Source: Streptomyces sp. AC1-42W
GTDB taxonomy: Bacteria > Actinomycetota > Actinomycetes > Streptomycetales > Streptomycetaceae
Length of the DNA: 64,000 bases
Direction of reading: 5' to 3'
Assembly (NCBI RefSeq): GCF_003248355.1
Contig: NZ_QKWY01000001.1
Coordinates: forward strand, 2,314,001-2,378,000
Part shown: positions 44,774 through 51,943 of the stretch, piece after piece
How the letters are laid out: every line of letters begins with the position of its first letter
Numbering within the stretch: position 1 is the stretch's first letter
Translations under genes and position numbers: made by a program
Notes under the pieces: model-generated
The model's database searches: none
Seen by the model: only the letters and a program-made list of their open reading frames with translations
What the model was told of the DNA's origin: nothing

Positions 44774-45352
44774 GTGACGGTCAATATGACCAAGGGCCAG
44801 GCCATCAGCCTGCAGAAGAGCGATGGGGGGACCCTGACCGCGGTACGGATGGGGCTCGGCTGGCAGGCGGCGCCGCGCCGCGGTCTGTTCGGCTCGCGCA
44901 CCCGTGAGATCGACCTGGACGCCTCGGCGGTCCTGTTCGCCGACAAGCAGCCGGTCGACGTGGTGTTCTTCCGCCACCTGACCAGCGACGACGGCTCGGT
45001 TCGGCACACGGGCGACAACCTCGTGGGCGGCGCCGGCTCCGGCGGCGACGACGAGGCGATCCTCGTGGACCTCCAGCGGGTGCCGGTCCACATCGACCAG
45101 ATCGTCTTCACGGTGAACTCCTTCACCGGCCAGACGTTCCAGGAGGTGCAGAACGCCTTCTGCCGCATCGTGGACGAGACCAACGGCCAGGAGATGGCGC
45201 GCTACACGCTGGACGGCGGCGGGCAGTACACCGCGCAGATCATGGCGAAGGTGCACCGCGCGGGCAACGCCTGGAAGATGACCGCCATCGGCACTCCGGC
45301 CAACGGCCGTACCTTCCAGGACCTCATGCCGGCGATCCTGCCGCACCTGTAG
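44774..45352 (+). CDS. TerD family calcium-binding stress protein
   Basis: A 192-residue TerD-domain protein. It starts TVNMTKGQAISLQKSDGGTLTAVRMGLGW and includes EIDLDASAVLFADKQPVDVVFFRHLTSDDGSVRHTGDNLVGGAGSGGDDEAILVDLQRVPVHIDQIVFTVNSF. The DD and D/E clusters are the Ca2+ sites of TerD. These proteins are linked to tellurite and other stress resistance by an unknown mechanism. The GTG at 44774 is used: the upstream in-frame region is non-conserved. Grouped with a second TerD-domain gene and terC. Confidence 0.93.
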   Translation: MTVNMTKGQAISLQKSDGGTLTAVRMGLGWQAAPRRGLFGSRTREIDLDASAVLFADKQPVDVVFFRHLTSDDGSVRHTGDNLVGGAGSGGDDEAILVDLQRVPVHIDQIVFTVNSFTGQTFQEVQNAFCRIVDETNGQEMARYTLDGGGQYTAQIMAKVHRAGNAWKMTAIGTPANGRTFQDLMPAILPHL

Positions 45353-45392
45353 CAGGCACCGGACCCGCGCGGACGGGTCCGCACCGGGGCCG

Positions 45393-45430
45393 GGGCAGCT
45401 CCCGGCGGCAACGGCCGCCGGGAGCTGCCC
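45393..45430 (+). terminator. Terminator between the two TerD-domain genes
   Basis: A perfect 17-bp GC-rich stem (45393-45409 with 45414-45430) with an AACG loop lies 41 bases after the TerD stop. No T-run follows, so partial read-through to the next gene is possible. Confidence 0.85.
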
Positions 45431-45521
45431 GCATCGCGGCACCACCACCCGGCACCTCCGCCGGGAGCACCACGCGCCACACCACAGCACACCAGCGGTA
45501 CATCGTCGAGGGGACAGGGCA

Positions 45522-47459
45522 ATGACGGCCGAGCTGGTCCGGGGGCAGAACCACACCTTGCCCCAGACCCGTCTGGAGATCCGGATATCGGCCGGGACGC
45601 CCGTCGTGGCCGGTGCCACGCTCGGCGACGAGCACGGCAGGGTGCCCGGCATCGAATGGATCGCCCACCCCGGCTCCCCGCAGCTGCACGGCCTCGAGGT
45701 CTCCCGGCAGGCCGCCGCCGGCCACCGGCTCGCCGTCGACCTCGACGCCCTGCCCGAGGGGGTCCACCGGGTCACGGTGCTGCTGGCCCTCCCGGTGGAC
45801 GCCGGCGGCCCCGCCACCTTCGGCGCCGTCGCCTCGCCCTTCGTCGCGGTCACCGGCCTCGACGGCGACGAGATCGCCACGTTCACCCTGACCGGGCTCG
45901 ACAGCGAGTCCGCGGTCGCCGCCCTGGAGCTGTACCGCCGCCAGGGCGCCTGGAAGGTCCGGGCGGTCGGCCAGGGCTACGCCGGGGGCCTCGCCGACAT
46001 GCTCGCCGACCAGGGCGTGGACCGGGCCGCCGAACTGGCCGGGACCATCCAGGAGGCGGTCGCCCGCGGGCTGGCCCGCTCGGTGGCCCCGCCGCCGCCC
46101 CGCACCCCGGAGGGCGACCGCGTCCGGCACGCCCCGGCCCCCGCGCCGGGCGGCGACGCACAGCCCCCCGCCCCGCCCGTGCCGCCGGCCGCCCCGCCGC
46201 AGCCCGAGCCGCTGGCCGAGCCCGCCGCGCCGGGCGGCCCGATCAACTACGCGCACCCGCGCCGGCAGTCCACCGCGCCCCCGCCGCCGCCCCCGGCCGC
46301 GCCGCCCGCCGAGCCCGGCCGGCCCGCCCAGCCCGTCGCCGGGGACGCCACCGGCTGGTCCATGGACGAGCGCCTGTACAACCAGGTGTGGGGCATGTTC
46401 GAGGACCTGTCCCGTACCGTCGCCGCCTACCGCAGCGCCGTCGACTTCGCCGAGTCCCGGATGGACCAGGAGCTGGAACGCACCCTGTCCGACCCGCGCA
46501 GCCGCATCGGGAACACCGGCGACCTGGCCCGCCAGGAGGCCCGCGCCAAGCGCGACGAGCTGACCGCCCGCGCCCGCGAGTCCCTCGACCGCGACCTCGC
46601 CCAGCTCGCCGCCGAGTCCGCCGTGGTGGAACCCGCGCTCCCGGCCCCCTACGCCGGCTGGGACAACCCCGTCTGGCACGGCTACCGGGCCCCGATGGAG
46701 ATCCCCATGGCGCTGCGGATCGGCGACCTGCACCTGCCGGAGAGCGCCGACGTGCGCATCCCGCTGCTGGTCCGGCTGCCGCTGGAGCGGGGCATGTGGA
46801 TCGACAGCGGGCGCACGGCGTCCCAGGCCGCCGCGCTGACCGGCACCGACGAGCTGCGCAGGCTGGCGATGGAGGCCGCCGTGCTGCACGCGGCCCGGCT
46901 GCTGGCCGTCTACCCGCCCAACGAGTTCACGGTCCACGTCATCGACCCGGCCGGTTCGGCGGCGGGACCGCTCGCCCCGCTGGTCCGCTCCGGGGTACTG
47001 CCCTCGCCGCCCGCGTCCGGCGCGCAGGGGGTCGCCGCGGTCCTGGCCCACCTCACCCGGCGGGTGGACCTGGTGCAGATGGCGATCCGGGCCGGTGCCG
47101 CGGACTCGCTGCCGCCCGACCTGGACCCGGCCGAGCAGCTGCTGATCGTCAACGACTTCCCGCACGGCTTCGACGACCGCGCGGTCACCCAGCTGCGTTA
47201 CCTCGCCGACGAGGGGCCCTCCGTGGGCGTCCATCTGATGATGGTCGCGGACCGCGAGGAGGCGTCCGAGTACGGCCCGGTCCTGGACCCGCTGTGGCGC
47301 TCGCTGCTGCGGGTCACCCCGGTCGCCGACGACCATCTGGCCGACCCCTGGGTCGGTCACGCCTGGACGTACGAGCCGCCGAGGACGCCGCCGGGCAGCG
47401 CGGTCCTGGACGACGTGCTGGCCCGGGTGGCCGAGGCGCGCCGTACCGGACACCGCTGA
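45522..47459 (+). CDS. TerD domain fused to a degenerate FtsK-like domain
   Basis: A 645-residue protein. Residues 1-165 form a TerD-like domain (LEIRISAGTPVVAGATLGDEHGRVPGIEWIAHPGSPQLHGLEVS..., DGDEIATFTLTGLDSESAVAALELYRRQGAWKVRAVGQGYAGGLADML). A Pro/Ala-rich linker (about 180-280) follows. The C-terminal part (about 290-645) resembles an FtsK/EccC-type ATPase in order (MEIPMALRIGDLHLPESADVRIPLLVRLPLERGMWIDSG; LLIVNDFPHGFDDRAVTQLRYLADEGPSVGVHLMMVAD) but lacks the GxxxxGK(S/T) P-loop. It may be a pseudo-ATPase scaffold tied to tellurite-type stress proteins. ATG start after a weak GAGGGGACAG. Confidence 0.75.
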   Translation: MTAELVRGQNHTLPQTRLEIRISAGTPVVAGATLGDEHGRVPGIEWIAHPGSPQLHGLEVSRQAAAGHRLAVDLDALPEGVHRVTVLLALPVDAGGPATFGAVASPFVAVTGLDGDEIATFTLTGLDSESAVAALELYRRQGAWKVRAVGQGYAGGLADMLADQGVDRAAELAGTIQEAVARGLARSVAPPPPRTPEGDRVRHAPAPAPGGDAQPPAPPVPPAAPPQPEPLAEPAAPGGPINYAHPRRQSTAPPPPPPAAPPAEPGRPAQPVAGDATGWSMDERLYNQVWGMFEDLSRTVAAYRSAVDFAESRMDQELERTLSDPRSRIGNTGDLARQEARAKRDELTARARESLDRDLAQLAAESAVVEPALPAPYAGWDNPVWHGYRAPMEIPMALRIGDLHLPESADVRIPLLVRLPLERGMWIDSGRTASQAAALTGTDELRRLAMEAAVLHAARLLAVYPPNEFTVHVIDPAGSAAGPLAPLVRSGVLPSPPASGAQGVAAVLAHLTRRVDLVQMAIRAGAADSLPPDLDPAEQLLIVNDFPHGFDDRAVTQLRYLADEGPSVGVHLMMVADREEASEYGPVLDPLWRSLLRVTPVADDHLADPWVGHAWTYEPPRTPPGSAVLDDVLARVAEARRTGHR

Positions 47460-47566
47460 CCCGCAGCCTTTCCCCGCACCGAGTGAAACGCCTCTGACCT
47501 GGGCTTTTGGAGATTATTTAGGCTTCTCTTTACCTTTCCTTGGGACTTCCTGTACCGTTCATGGGA

Positions 47567-47718
47567 CGGAGGGGAGTACTCCCGTACGCGACGTTCCCGT
47601 CAATACGGACCGTGACCGGTTCCGGGGCGTCGGCCTCGGCGCGCAGCCCGTGCGCCAGGTGGAAGAGACCTCCGGCAGCGACGACGCTGATCAGAAGCCC
47701 GTAGCGAACTGCCGGAGG
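47567..47718 (+). ncRNA. yybP-ykoY manganese riboswitch with Shine-Dalgarno switch
   Basis: The aptamer (47567-47674) shows the family core GGGGAGTA next to the P1 strand CGGAGG (47567-47572), a long internal helix, and the GAAGAGA segment before the closing strand CCTCCG (47669-47674). It precedes a TerC-family gene, as this riboswitch typically does. The 3' strand extended, CCTCCGGC (47669-47676), is exactly complementary to the Shine-Dalgarno GCCGGAGG (47711-47718) of terC. When metal stabilises P1 the ribosome site is freed; otherwise it is masked. The switch partner sequences are directly visible; metal response is inferred from the family. Confidence 0.88.
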
Positions 47719-47722
47719 CGCA

Positions 47723-48700
47723 GTGGACGTTTCATGGACCCTCTGGGCGCTGACCATCATCGGTCTCAGCGCCCTCATCGCCGTCGACTTCTTCATCGGG
47801 CGCAAGCCGCATGACGTGTCGACCAAGGAAGCCGGGATCTGGACGATCGTCTGGATCGTGCTCGCCGCCCTCTTCGGGCTCGGGCTGCTCGTGGCCGGTG
47901 AGACCCAGGCGTCGGGCGAGTTCTTCGCCGGTTACATCACCGAGAAGTCGCTCAGTGTCGACAACCTCTTCGTCTTCGTGCTGATCATGGCGAAGTTCTC
48001 GGTGCCCTCCCACCTCCAGCAGCGGGTGCTGCTCATCGGCGTGCTGATCGCGCTGGTGCTGCGGGCGATCTTCATCGCCGCCGGCGCCGCGGTCATCGCC
48101 AACTTCTCGTGGGTGTTCTACATCTTCGGCGCGTTCCTCATCTACACCGCCTGGAAGCTCATCCAGGAGGCGCGGGCCGGCGAGGAGGAAGAGGAGTTCG
48201 AGGAGAACCGCCTCCTGAAGAACATCGAGCGCCGCTTCGGCGTCGCCGACCGGTACCACGGCACCAAGCTCTTCATCCGCAACAACGGCAAGCGCGTCCT
48301 GACCCCGCTGATGGTCGTCATGCTCGCCATCGGCACCACGGACGTGCTGTTCGCGCTGGACTCGATCCCGGCGATCTTCGGCCTCACCCAGGACCCGTAC
48401 ATCGTCTTCACCGCCAACGCCTTCGCCCTGATGGGACTGCGCCAGCTGTACTTCCTGATCGGCGGTCTGCTGAAGAAGCTGGTCCACCTCAGCTACGGCC
48501 TGTCGGTGATCCTCGGCTTCATCGGCGTCAAGCTGGTGCTCCACGCCCTGCACGAGTCCGGGGTGAACGTCCCGGAGATCTCCATCCCGGTCTCCCTCGG
48601 CGTCATCTGCGGCGTCCTGGTGATCACCACGATCACCAGCCTGATGGCCAACAAGAAGCAGGCCGCGGCCGACCAGGAGAAGACGGCCGACCGCGTCTAG
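47723..48700 (+). CDS. TerC/Alx-family membrane protein
   Basis: A 325-residue integral membrane protein with about nine spans. Conserved family acidic patches are TIIGLSALIAVDFFIGR, EKSLSVDNLFVFVLIMAKF and TTDVLFALDSIPAIFGLTQDPYIVFTANAFALMGLRQLYF. These acidic/asparagine residues within membrane spans are thought to form a metal pathway. Homologues act as manganese exporters or in metal loading of secreted proteins. GTG start eight bases after the riboswitch-controlled Shine-Dalgarno, so expression is expected to rise with manganese. Confidence 0.94.
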   Translation: MDVSWTLWALTIIGLSALIAVDFFIGRKPHDVSTKEAGIWTIVWIVLAALFGLGLLVAGETQASGEFFAGYITEKSLSVDNLFVFVLIMAKFSVPSHLQQRVLLIGVLIALVLRAIFIAAGAAVIANFSWVFYIFGAFLIYTAWKLIQEARAGEEEEEFEENRLLKNIERRFGVADRYHGTKLFIRNNGKRVLTPLMVVMLAIGTTDVLFALDSIPAIFGLTQDPYIVFTANAFALMGLRQLYFLIGGLLKKLVHLSYGLSVILGFIGVKLVLHALHESGVNVPEISIPVSLGVICGVLVITTITSLMANKKQAAADQEKTADRV

Positions 48701-48721
48701 CGCGACGGACGGCCCCGCCGT

Positions 48722-48910
48722 TCACCAGCCGCGGGCGCGCCACTCGGGCAGGTGGGGCCGTTCGTCCCCCAGCGTGGTGTCGCGCCCGTGGCCCGGATAG
48801 ACCCAGGTCTCGTCCGGCAGCGGGTCGAAGACCTTGGTCTCCACGTCGTGCAGCAGACTCGCGAACGCCTCGGGGTCCCGGCGTGTGTTGCCGAGGCCGC
48901 CGGGGAAGCC
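48722..48910 (-). pseudogene. 3' remnant of MBL-fold metallo-hydrolase split by the mobile element
   Basis: The minus strand encodes 62 residues ending in a natural stop, beginning GFPGGLGNTRRDPEAF and ending ERPHLPEWRARGW. It includes the C-terminal metal histidine motif WVYPGHGRDTTLGDERP typical of glyoxalase II-like hydrolases. A stop codon (TAG, 48913-48911) directly precedes the remnant, and no start codon or promoter is present. The missing 5' part should lie at the far end of the element, to the right of the window, and excision would restore the gene. Confidence 0.85.
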
Positions 48911-48925
48911 CTAGGGTTCTGCCCC
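48888..48925 (+). promoter_or_regulatory. Integrase promoter spanning the left attachment junction
   Basis: A -35-like TTGCCG (48888-48893) lies inside the remnant of the chromosomal hydrolase gene, and a -10-like TAGGGT (48912-48917), 18 bases later, lies in element DNA. The hydrolase reading frame ends at 48910/48911, so the attachment junction lies between or close to these elements. The GTG of the integrase follows eight bases after the -10, so the message may be leaderless. The exact core of the recombination site cannot be defined without the right end. Confidence 0.5.
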
Positions 48926-50440
48926 GTGAACACTAAGACGCTCCCGCGCCGCACCATCGTCTTCTTGTACGCGCGGATCTCCGAGGACCCGCGCGACCGC
49001 CGGCGGGGCGTCAACCGGCAGATGAGCGACCTGCGCACGTTCTCCGAGGAGAACGGCTGGGAGGTCGGCGGCGAGTACATCGAGAACGATGTCTCCGCTC
49101 ACTCAGGGGAGGAGCGCCCCGAGTACGACCGGCTGATGGCCGACGCCATCGACGCCGCGAAGGAGCCGGGTGCTCGTGTCATCGTCGCGGGCTACCACCC
49201 GTCGCGTGTCTGGCGGCGCCGTGTCGAGCGTGCGCAGGCGATCGAGGATCTGCGGCACGCGGGGTGCTGGGTGGCGTTCGAGTCGGGCGGCCTGTTCAAC
49301 ATGGCGAAGGCGTCGGACCGGTCGCAGCTCGCCAACCTCGGTGAGTCCGACACCGCCGAGTCCGAGGTGAAGAGTGAGCGGGTGGCTCGGGCCGCCCTCG
49401 AACGCGCCCAAGAGGGCCGGGCGAACGGCGCTGTGGCGTATGGATGGCGGCGTCAGTACGAGTATGACGCCCGGGGGCAGGTCAGCGGATTCCATGACGT
49501 CGAGGACCCGGTGCAGGCCGCCGTCGTCCGCGACATCGTCACCCGGCTGCTTGCCGGAGCCAGCCTTATCGGCATCACGGCCGACCTGAACGAACGAGGT
49601 GTGCCATCGCCCGGAGCTGGCATGCGGCTCAAGCGGCGGGCGGTCGGGCAGAACGAGGACGGTTCGCTATGGAACAAGACCAGCGTGAAGAAGCTCGCGC
49701 TGCGGCCGGCGAACGTGGGACTGCGTGTGCACCAGGGCGTGGAGTACAAGGCGGCGTGGCCCGCGCTCATCACGGACGAGCAGTACGCGCAGCTGCGGAA
49801 CCTGTTCGCGGAGCGGACCGTGGTCCGGGAGCTGCCGGGCGCGCGGAAGCACCTGCTGACATGGGGTGAGGTCGCCACATGCGGGCCGTGCGGGGCCGTG
49901 TTCCGGGTCGCGCTGAGGGGAAACGCGAAGTACGGGAAGAAGAAGCCGACGTACGTCTGCGACGCGAACGGCTGTGTCGGCCGGAATGAGGAAGCGCTCG
50001 ACCGTCATGTGGGGCGCGTGGTCGTGGGGCTGCTGTCGCGGCCCGAGGCGGCCGAGGTCTTCCGCGGGGACGACTCGGCAGCCCTGGCGGCTCTGGAACG
50101 GGCGGAGGGGCTGAAGGCGCGCCAGGAGGCGGCGGCGGACGACTACGCGGACGGGATCATCACCCGAGAGCAGTTGCGGCGCATCACGGCGAAGCTGGCG
50201 AAGCAGATCACGGACGCGCAGAACGAGGCGCGCCGGTTGCGCCCGGCCTTCGACCTCGACGCGTTCGACGGCCTCGTAGGACCACGGTCGGCGGAGACGT
50301 GGGAAGCACTTGAGGTGCCGCAGCGGCGGCGGGTCCTGGACGGCCTGGGCCTGCGGCTGAGGGTGCACCCGGTGGCGCGGCGCGGCCCCGGGTTCGACCA
50401 GAGCACCATCGAGCTCCAGTGGGCGCGGACGGACGACTGA
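48926..50440 (+). CDS. int: Large serine recombinase (integrase)
   Basis: A 504-residue large serine integrase. The resolvase domain opens FLYARISEDPRDRRRGVNRQMSDL, with nucleophile S19 and the R/S/D active-site surroundings. The recombinase domain (about 165-290; ANGAVAYGWRRQYEYDARG, LLAGASLIGITADLNERGVPSPG, TSVKKLALRPANVGLRVHQGVEY) follows. A zinc ribbon starts at C319 and C322 and is completed by the cysteines in TYVCDANGCVG. The coiled-coil segment (ALERAEGLKARQEAAADDYADGIITREQLRRITAKLAKQI) controls directionality. It would join attP and a site in the MBL-fold gene. Starts at GTG 48926, with the upstream frame being host hydrolase antisense. Confidence 0.93.
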   Translation: MNTKTLPRRTIVFLYARISEDPRDRRRGVNRQMSDLRTFSEENGWEVGGEYIENDVSAHSGEERPEYDRLMADAIDAAKEPGARVIVAGYHPSRVWRRRVERAQAIEDLRHAGCWVAFESGGLFNMAKASDRSQLANLGESDTAESEVKSERVARAALERAQEGRANGAVAYGWRRQYEYDARGQVSGFHDVEDPVQAAVVRDIVTRLLAGASLIGITADLNERGVPSPGAGMRLKRRAVGQNEDGSLWNKTSVKKLALRPANVGLRVHQGVEYKAAWPALITDEQYAQLRNLFAERTVVRELPGARKHLLTWGEVATCGPCGAVFRVALRGNAKYGKKKPTYVCDANGCVGRNEEALDRHVGRVVVGLLSRPEAAEVFRGDDSAALAALERAEGLKARQEAAADDYADGIITREQLRRITAKLAKQITDAQNEARRLRPAFDLDAFDGLVGPRSAETWEALEVPQRRRVLDGLGLRLRVHPVARRGPGFDQSTIELQWARTDD

Positions 50441-50462
50441 GCGCACGGATGCCGTAGCGGGA

Positions 50463-50488
50463 GTGGCCCCGGGACATCCCGGGGCCAC
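50463..50488. terminator. Terminator between int and the Xre repressor
   Basis: A near-perfect palindrome (GTGGCCCCGGGA with TCCCGGGGCCAC; 50463-50474 and 50477-50488) lies between the convergent ends of int and xre; it folds as an 11-bp stem with a small loop. Confidence 0.85.
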
Positions 50489-50519
50489 GTTGTCGTTCCG
50501 GCCGAGGTCGGGGGGCGGC

Positions 50520-51110
50520 TCAGTCGTCGTGGTTGCCGTGCTGGTCGAACTCGACCTGCTCGCCGGTGCTGACCTCGCGCAGCTTCCCGTCCCGGCCACG
50601 CTGGTAGTACCCGCGACCGCCGGAGTCCTCGAAATGTGCCGCCCTGCTGGCCGGTGAGCGGTCGTAGCTGCGGATGCCCAGAGGCCGGGCGTAACGCTGG
50701 AAGTCGGCGTTCACGGTCCCGTCGTCGCCCTCGGGAACGGTGAGCGGGCGGCGGCCCTCCGCCCATGCCCACACGATCGTCGCGTCGACGTGGCCCATGC
50801 CGGTCAGAGTGATGCTGCCCGATCCCTGGTGGGGGAGCAGCAGAGCGTTCGGGTTCACGCCGAGGGCCGCGGCGAGGGCGGTCAGGTCATCGACGTCGAT
50901 GCGGCGGACGTTCTTCGCCGGCTCGGCGCCGGCCTCGGGGGTCCGCCCGTTCTCGATCTTGTTGAGGGCGTCGGCGCTGAGATTGTGGCCGCGCCGCTTG
51001 AGGTCGGCTGAGAGCGCGCGGAGGCTCAGTCCTCGCGCCTCGCGAAGCCTGCGGAGATTGTCCGCGACGGCCCGGGAAGTGGGGCCGAGGTCCATGGGTC
51101 CAGTCGCCAT
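50520..51110 (-). CDS. Xre-family HTH repressor of the element
   Basis: A 196-residue protein. The HTH is AVADNLRRLREARGLSLRALSADLKRRGHNLSADALNKIENGRTP (about residues 14-58), a lambda-repressor-like type, continued by VDDLTALAAALGVNPNALLLP. The C-terminal part (about 105-196) is of a kind seen in actinophage and plasmid regulators, without a peptidase motif for RecA-dependent cleavage. It is divergent from the excisionase-like gene; the 146-base gap holds two inverted repeats sharing the half-site CGACA/TGTCG. Likely controls excision and replication. Confidence 0.85.
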   Translation of the reverse strand: MATGPMDLGPTSRAVADNLRRLREARGLSLRALSADLKRRGHNLSADALNKIENGRTPEAGAEPAKNVRRIDVDDLTALAAALGVNPNALLLPHQGSGSITLTGMGHVDATIVWAWAEGRRPLTVPEGDDGTVNADFQRYARPLGIRSYDRSPASRAAHFEDSGGRGYYQRGRDGKLREVSTGEQVEFDQHGNHDD

Positions 51111-51115
51111 AACCG

Positions 51116-51204
51116 CGACAATATCTGTCGAGATTTCCGAGGTGTGCGTGTGCGTTGTGGCGACGGAAGAAGGTCGCTGCTAGTGTCGCGATAGTTCCGA
51201 CACT
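51116..51204. promoter_or_regulatory. Divergent operator region between xre and xis
   Basis: Site 1 is CGACA-N5-TGTCG (51116-51130), just upstream of the repressor start. Site 2 is AGTGTCG-N9-CGACACT (51182-51204), a perfect 7-bp inverted repeat closer to the excisionase-like gene. Both share the half-site CGACA/TGTCG, in opposite relative orientation. They are good candidate binding sites for the Xre protein. Confidence 0.65.
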
Positions 51205-51256
51205 TACCGGTTGTACCGAGTGGGTTGTCTTGATTACACAGGCAGGAGTCCTGGTT

Positions 51257-51466
51257 ATGTCGCACATGCCCACGCCCCAGACGCTTCAGTCGGGCGAGTG
51301 GATGACGCCCCGCCAGGTGTCGGCGGCGACGCACTACGCCCTCCAGACGCTCGCGAACAATCGCTCTCTCGGGATCGGCCTGCCGTACATCAAGCTCCCG
51401 ACCGGCCGCATCTGGTACCGGCGCGCGGACGTCGAGGCCCTGCTGGGCGGGGCGGTCGCCGCGTGA
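51257..51466 (+). CDS. Excisionase-like small HTH protein
   Basis: A 69-residue protein with a MerR/excisionase-type winged HTH: EWMTPRQVSAATHYALQTLANNRSLGIGLPYIKLPTGRIWYRRADVEALLGG. The YxxxDVEALL end is typical of the excisionase domain. Small HTH proteins in this place promote excision or act as a second regulator. ATG at 51257 with AGGAG eight bases upstream. Its TGA overlaps the start of the following gene (GTGA). Confidence 0.82.
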   Translation: MSHMPTPQTLQSGEWMTPRQVSAATHYALQTLANNRSLGIGLPYIKLPTGRIWYRRADVEALLGGAVAA

Positions 51467-51654
51467 ACGTCAGCCCGGACGGCTGGTGTTCACCGGCCGC
51501 AGGACAGGACGTCGAGGCGTTCATCGCTGAGTTCGTCGCATCCCGGCCCCCGCTCACCGGGGCGGAGGTCACCGAGCTACGCGCGATCTTCCGGCCCGCC
51601 CTGGCCAAGGTCGCGCAACGCGCGGCCTCCGAGGCGGACACCGATGCCGCCTAA
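51463..51654 (+). CDS. Small hypothetical protein, coupled to xis
   Basis: A 63-residue acidic helical protein (PLTGAEVTELRAIFRPALAKVAQRAASEADTDAA). The GTG overlaps the xis stop, giving translational coupling. Similar small proteins sit beside excisionases in Streptomyces elements; function unknown. It is not similar to a known toxin or antitoxin that I recognise. Confidence 0.65.
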   Translation: MNVSPDGWCSPAAGQDVEAFIAEFVASRPPLTGAEVTELRAIFRPALAKVAQRAASEADTDAA

Positions 51655-51673
51655 CCGCACGCAGACATGCGAA

Positions 51674-51852
51674 AGGCCCGGCTCCCTCTCACAGTCGCCG
51701 GGCCTCTCCAAGCACTCCGTAGGAGCACCTTCTGTGCGCCACACCCTAGCGGGCCCCGTAGTCCGCACCAACAATCCGGGCTGGTTTTGGGCCGCCGGTA
51801 CGAACACCGCTCGGCCCGTCGTCTCCGGGGGTCTGGGGACCAGGCCGAGCGG
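51674..51852 (+). terminator. Two hairpins between the xis unit and the replication unit
   Basis: Hairpin 1 has a perfect 9-bp stem (51674-51682 with 51697-51705). Hairpin 2 has a 10-bp stem (51807-51816 with 51843-51852) and a 26-base loop. Both lie within the 220-base gap between two gene groups and probably terminate or attenuate transcription. Confidence 0.6.
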
Positions 51853-51874
51853 CTTCCTACTGGAGGCCCCCAGC

Positions 51875-51943
51875 ATGACGCACCTGTCCGCCTGCCGCAC
51901 CGCCGCCACGGCCGGCGCCTCGATCAATGGGGGTGCCCGGTGA
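51875..51943 (+). CDS. Possible 22-residue leader peptide before the replication gene
   Basis: ATG at 51875 with TGGAGG eight bases before it. The 22-codon frame ends at TGA 51941-51943, which overlaps the GTG start of the next gene. The peptide is MTHLSACRTAATAGASINGG-AR. Its ribosome site and the GTGA overlap suggest it sets translation of the next gene. Not recognised elsewhere. Confidence 0.35.
   Translation: MTHLSACRTAATAGASINGGAR

Noticed and set aside
51644..51943. 99-codon open frame before the replication gene
   Set aside because: Its start overlaps the preceding gene and it runs through two hairpins; only its last 22 codons have a good ribosome site, so only those are listed.
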